From: Paraburkholderia fungorum
GTDB taxonomy: Bacteria; Pseudomonadota; Gammaproteobacteria; Burkholderiales; Burkholderiaceae
Assembly: GCF_902833645.1 (NCBI RefSeq)
Contig: NZ_CADFGE010000007.1
Coordinates: 1 to 64,000 of the forward strand
Length of the DNA: 64,000 nucleotides
Direction of reading: 5' to 3'
The notes under the pieces were generated by a model. That model was not told the origin of the DNA and ran no database searches. It saw nothing but the letters and a program-made list of their open reading frames with translations. Both the position numbers and the translations under genes were made by a program. Below, one piece after another: positions 61,061 through 64,000 of this stretch (the stretch's first letter is position 1; the number at the start of each line of letters is the position of its first letter).

Positions 61061-62359
61061 TCAGGCAACGCGCGAGCGCTTCAGGAATGCAGGAATCGAG
61101 CTGACCACGTCCGGCTTGCTCGAATTGCCGGCGATGAACGGACTCCACGGTTGTGCGCGAACCGCGGTCTTGGTGCGCCACACCACGTTGAACTGGCCGT
61201 CGGCACGCACTTCGCCAATCATCACCGGCTTGTGCAGATGGTGATTGCCGTCCATTGTCAGCACGAAACCGGACGGCGCGTTGAAGGTCTGACCGATCAT
61301 CGCCACGCGCACCTTGTCGACGTCCGCGCTTTTCGCTTTCTCGACCGCCTGTTTCCACATGTGGATACCGACGAAAGTAGCCTCCATCGGATCGTTGGTC
61401 ACGCGTTTATCGCCGCCGGGCAGGTTGTTATCCTTGACCCATTTTTCGAACATCGCCTTGAACTTGGTGTTTTCCGGATTGCGCAAGGACATGAAGTAAT
61501 TCCACGCGGCCAGATTGCCGACCAGCGGTTTCGTATCGATGCCGCGTAGTTCTTCTTCGCCGACCGAGAAGGCGACCACCGGCACATCCGTCGCCTTCAG
61601 CCCCTGGTTGCCCAGTTCCTTGTAGAACGGCACGTTCGAGTCGCCGTTGACGGTCGAGATCACCGCGGTCTTGCCGCCTTGCGAGAAGGTCTTGATGTTC
61701 GCGACGATGGTCTGATAGTCGCTGTGGCCGAACGGCGTGTAGACCTCCTGGATATCGGCTTCCTGCACGCCTTTCGACTTGAGGAACGCGCGCAGGATCT
61801 TGTTGGTCGTGCGGGGGTAGACGTAATCGGTGCCCAGCAGGAAGAAGCGCTTGGCGCCACCACCTTCCGCGCTCATCAGATATTCGGTTGCGGGAATCGC
61901 TTGCTGATTCGGCGCGGCGCCCGTGTAGAACACGTTGCGCGACATTTCCTCGCCTTCGTATTGCACCGGGTAGAACAGCAGGCCGTTCAGTTCTTCGAAT
62001 ACCGGCAGTACCGACTTGCGTGACACCGAGGTCCAGCAACCGAATACGACAGCGCACTTTTCCTGCGTGAGCAGTTGACGCGCTTTTTCGGCGAACAGCG
62101 GCCAGTTCGACGCCGGGTCCACGACCACCGGTTGCAGTTGGCGGCCCATGACGCCGCCGTTCTTGTTGATGTCCGCAATGGTCATCAGCGCGGTGTCTTT
62201 GAGCGAGGTCTCCGAGATTGCCATCGTGCCCGACAAGGAGTGCAGAACGCCTACCTTGATCGGCCCGCTGCCCGCTTGCGCGTGAGCAAACGGAACCTGA
62301 CCAGCAAGCGCCAGTGCGCCCGACATGGAGCCGAACTTCAACAGACTGCGACGTTTCAT
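61061..62359 (-). CDS. urtA: Urea ABC transporter substrate-binding protein UrtA
   Basis: This 432-residue periplasmic urea/short-chain-amide binding protein starts MKRRSLLKFGSMSG, a Tat-like signal with twin arginines at 3-4, followed by a hydrophobic run and an AHAQA cleavage region. The mature part has GVLHSLSGTMAISETSLKD, VVFGCWTSVSRKSVLPVFEE and NGLLFYPVQYEGEE, the UrtA signature. AAGGGG lies seven bases before the ATG. It is the first gene of the urt operon and has a sigma-54 promoter about 90 bp upstream of its start. Confidence 0.96.
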   Translation of the reverse strand: MKRRSLLKFGSMSGALALAGQVPFAHAQAGSGPIKVGVLHSLSGTMAISETSLKDTALMTIADINKNGGVMGRQLQPVVVDPASNWPLFAEKARQLLTQEKCAVVFGCWTSVSRKSVLPVFEELNGLLFYPVQYEGEEMSRNVFYTGAAPNQQAIPATEYLMSAEGGGAKRFFLLGTDYVYPRTTNKILRAFLKSKGVQEADIQEVYTPFGHSDYQTIVANIKTFSQGGKTAVISTVNGDSNVPFYKELGNQGLKATDVPVVAFSVGEEELRGIDTKPLVGNLAAWNYFMSLRNPENTKFKAMFEKWVKDNNLPGGDKRVTNDPMEATFVGIHMWKQAVEKAKSADVDKVRVAMIGQTFNAPSGFVLTMDGNHHLHKPVMIGEVRADGQFNVVWRTKTAVRAQPWSPFIAGNSSKPDVVSSIPAFLKRSRVA

Positions 62360-62447
62360 GTATTTCCCCTTGCCATGGATGGTGAATGTTTATGGGCGTC
62401 GATTTCAGACAGCAGGGCCTATCCCGCGTGACTTGCCGCTTGTGTAC

Positions 62448-62463
62448 TGCAAGGCACATGCCA
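62448..62463 (-). promoter_or_regulatory. Sigma-54 (-24/-12) promoter of urtA
   Basis: On the minus strand the sequence TGGCATG-TGCC-TTGCA fits the sigma-54 consensus TGGCACG-N4-TTGCW with one mismatch. The invariant GG (62461-62462) and GC (62449-62450) have correct spacing. The start point would be about 80 bp before the urtA ATG. This predicts activation by an enhancer-binding protein such as NtrC under nitrogen limitation. Confidence 0.75.
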
Positions 62464-62540
62464 TGCAGTCATTTCGACTGGCAGTCGGCGGAATGCGCAC
62501 TGCGGCGCGGGGGATGCACGACGTCAGTTATGCGTAATCT

Positions 62541-62557
62541 GGCGCGAAATTGGTGCA
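62541..62557. promoter_or_regulatory. Candidate NtrC-type enhancer site
   Basis: GGCGCGAAATTGGTGCA has the 17-bp length and 5-base spacer of the NtrC consensus TGCACY-N5-GGTGCA. One half-site (GGTGCA) is perfect and the other matches only three of six bases. It lies about 80 bp upstream of the -24 element, a normal enhancer distance. Confidence 0.4.
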
Positions 62558-62903
62558 CAAGCGGGGTGTGCGCCTCGTTCGGGTGCGTGTCGCGCCGCAA
62601 CGAAGCGTGCCTGTCGGACAGCGGGCGTCGGCGGTGCATGGCCGCCGCGCCTTTGTGCATGTGTTGCGGTCGGTCTGCGTTGGAGAATGAGCGCTTGAGG
62701 AGAGGTGACGTGCGTTGAGCAGGCCAGCTTCGAACTATCCGATATGGCTGCGTTCTGGATGCCGTTTACGGCGAACCTTCAGTTCAAGGACGCGCCGCGG
62801 GTACTGGCGAGACGGCGCCGATCTTTGAACTTGAGAATGGCATGTCCGTGGTGTGCCCGGAGTGGCAAGAACCAGTGCTGCAAAAGTTGGCCGTTGTGAC
62901 GTG

Positions 62904-62932
62904 AAAAAGGCCGGCGCTGCAAGGCACCGGCC
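62904..62932 (-). terminator. Rho-independent terminator of the DUF3443 gene
   Basis: On the minus strand GGCCGG pairs with CCGGCC across a 12-base loop and is followed by five T. It lies about 30 bp beyond the stop codon of the gene that enters from the right edge of the window. Confidence 0.85.
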
Positions 62933-62962
62933 CCATGTGTCACGCGCATTTGTTGCCGAAGG

Positions 62963-64000
62963 TCAGAACGCGATAAACGGTCCGGTTTGCGCGCCGACTT
63001 TGGCGTTACTGAGCGCGGTATAAAGGTCTCGTCCGTAGAAGAACGGCAAACCCCAGAGGAAGGTCCATTCGGACCAGAATCTGCCGAGGTTGCCATAGGC
63101 AGCGTACTGGCTCGCCAGCAGGTTCGACGAGTTGGCGATCGAGAACGGCACCGTCAGAACCGTACCGGTTTTCCTGGTGGCCGAATAGTCAACGGAATAC
63201 CATGTGGCTGACAGGTCGAGCGTGGTCGGCGGCACGTAAAAGTCGTCCCATCTTAGTGGCGTCGTCGTATCCGGAAACCAGAGTATCGGGGTTCCGCTAT
63301 CGACATAGCTGGTGAGTGTGCGCCCCTGATAGACAGTGGTGAAGGCACCGCTGTTATCCACCTTCAGAACGTTTGCCGTCGGCGGGAGCGCGTTGTTTTG
63401 CCGGGTACCAATGCCAAAAATCAATTCACCTGTTGCCGTTGCCTGGCCTCCCGCGGGCAATGCGGGCAGGCGCACGATTGTGCCGTTGTTGTCCGACGTG
63501 AAATTGGCGACCGGATTCATGACCTGCGTGTCGAGCGGCACTCGCGCGCCGGTGCATGAGCCCGTGGACGGACAATAGTAGTAGGTGGCCGACAAAGCGG
63601 ATTGTGCCGCGGCCGGATAGTCGGTCCGCGACGGGCTGATGCCGACCACGCCGTTGGCGCCGAGTGCGGCTACCGTACTACCGATATTGCTGATGCCGCG
63701 CGAAGCGCAATCTGACGGGACATTGGGATATGCAGCGTCCCCAATCACCTGGATTGGGAGATTGCCTGCCGTCTTGCCACCGATCGTTACGTCGGCACGT
63801 TTGATCGACCCCCACGTGTAGCCGGCCCCGAATGTCGTGCATTGGGCGATTGGGGCACCTCCGGTCGGATCGTTGGATGCTCCTGTCTGTGCCGGCAATC
63901 GGCCGGCGAGTGCCGACCCCAGTGCACTGGCCATTACGCGTACACCCGCCGATCCAGTGTCGAGCAGCATGTGATCGATGGTTACGCATTGGTTGGCATC
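62963..64000 (-). CDS. DUF3443-type protein with pepsin-like motifs, 5' end outside the window
   Basis: This is the C-terminal 345 residues of a probably exported protein of the DUF3443 type found in Burkholderiaceae. The frame is open to the right edge: codons before the first ATG (63970) read DANQCVTIDH, which joins naturally to MLLDTGSAGVRV. Counting from that Met, DTGSAG (4-9), NGVVGISPS (106-114), GELIFGIG (181-188) and VDSGTP (223-228) occur in the same order as the Asp-Thr-Gly, GILGL, FGG and second Asp-Ser/Thr-Gly blocks of pepsin-family aspartic peptidases. Several cysteine pairs fit an extracytoplasmic location. Peptidase activity is inference. A terminator follows the gene. Confidence 0.8.
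   Translation of the reverse strand, partial: DANQCVTIDHMLLDTGSAGVRVMASALGSALAGRLPAQTGASNDPTGGAPIAQCTTFGAGYTWGSIKRADVTIGGKTAGNLPIQVIGDAAYPNVPSDCASRGISNIGSTVAALGANGVVGISPSRTDYPAAAQSALSATYYYCPSTGSCTGARVPLDTQVMNPVANFTSDNNGTIVRLPALPAGGQATATGELIFGIGTRQNNALPPTANVLKVDNSGAFTTVYQGRTLTSYVDSGTPILWFPDTTTPLRWDDFYVPPTTLDLSATWYSVDYSATRKTGTVLTVPFSIANSSNLLASQYAAYGNLGRFWSEWTFLWGLPFFYGRDLYTALSNAKVGAQTGPFIAF

Larger units (their letters stand above)
62360..62962. other. Regulatory region upstream of urtA
   Basis: This region holds the sigma-54 promoter and candidate NtrC site of urtA and, at its right end, the terminator of the DUF3443 gene. Short frames on both strands (62386-62718, 62469-62660) have no domains. 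Nothing else is supported. Confidence 0.6.

Noticed and set aside
62386..62718. 110-codon plus-strand frame upstream of urtA
   Set aside because: It covers the sigma-54 promoter and lacks any recognisable protein feature.
1..64000. CRISPR arrays, tRNA genes, prophage or IS transposases
   Set aside because: None were seen: no regularly spaced direct repeats with unique spacers, no cloverleaf with a CCA-type end that I could support, and no transposase or integrase motifs.

Overview
The window looks like part of a betaproteobacterial chromosome, most likely Burkholderiaceae and probably Paraburkholderia. The reasons are high GC coding sequence, a waaC-kdoO-waaA lipopolysaccharide core block, a DUF3443-type protein, a urt urea transporter joined to a ure urease locus, and a long inverted repeat of a kind I recall from Paraburkholderia genomes. 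No tRNA, rRNA, CRISPR array, prophage or transposase gene was seen.

Region 1 (1-10553). A window-truncated membrane protein is followed by a seven-gene minus-strand cluster: a HAD-UbiA fusion, a DprE1-like FAD oxidase, a DprE2-like reductase, a GT-C-like membrane protein, an epimerase-like SDR, an FAD oxidoreductase and a GtrA protein. The set parallels the mycobacterial genes that make and use polyprenyl-phosphoryl-D-arabinose and is the most unusual system here. Region 2 (10891-16788) is an O-antigen-type module: a GT2 glycosyltransferase, a WbpV-like reductase, a WbpL-like and a WecA-like polyprenyl phosphosugar transferase, and WbpM. A chemoreceptor follows (17058-18701).

Region 3 (19120-34620) is an exopolysaccharide cluster with a Wzc-type BY-kinase, a Wzx flippase, a Wzy/ligase-like protein and five glycosyltransferases. 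It also has two surface clan GH-A glycosidase-like proteins and a protein resembling the large subunit of N,N-dimethylformamidase. No Wza-type export protein is visible. Region 4 (35144-44675) is a second polysaccharide/LPS block: galE, GT4, GT2, flippase, phosphomannomutase, then waaC, kdoO and waaA.

Region 5 (44698-62359, all minus strand) reads, in transcription order, urtA-urtB-urtC-urtD, an 0.8 kb spacer with a ~170 bp inverted repeat, urtE, ureD, an unrelated 5 kb stretch (S8 peptidase, TPR-glycosyltransferase, solute-binding protein), then ureA-ureB-ureC-ureE-ureF-ureG. A well-matched sigma-54 promoter lies upstream of urtA, which suggests nitrogen control of urea uptake and hydrolysis. 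The window ends in a truncated DUF3443-type gene carrying pepsin-like motifs.

All calls come from reading the sequence and from remembered family signatures. No database search was run. Starts were moved downstream where a ribosome binding site, an ATGA/TAATG overlap or a signal peptide favoured it.
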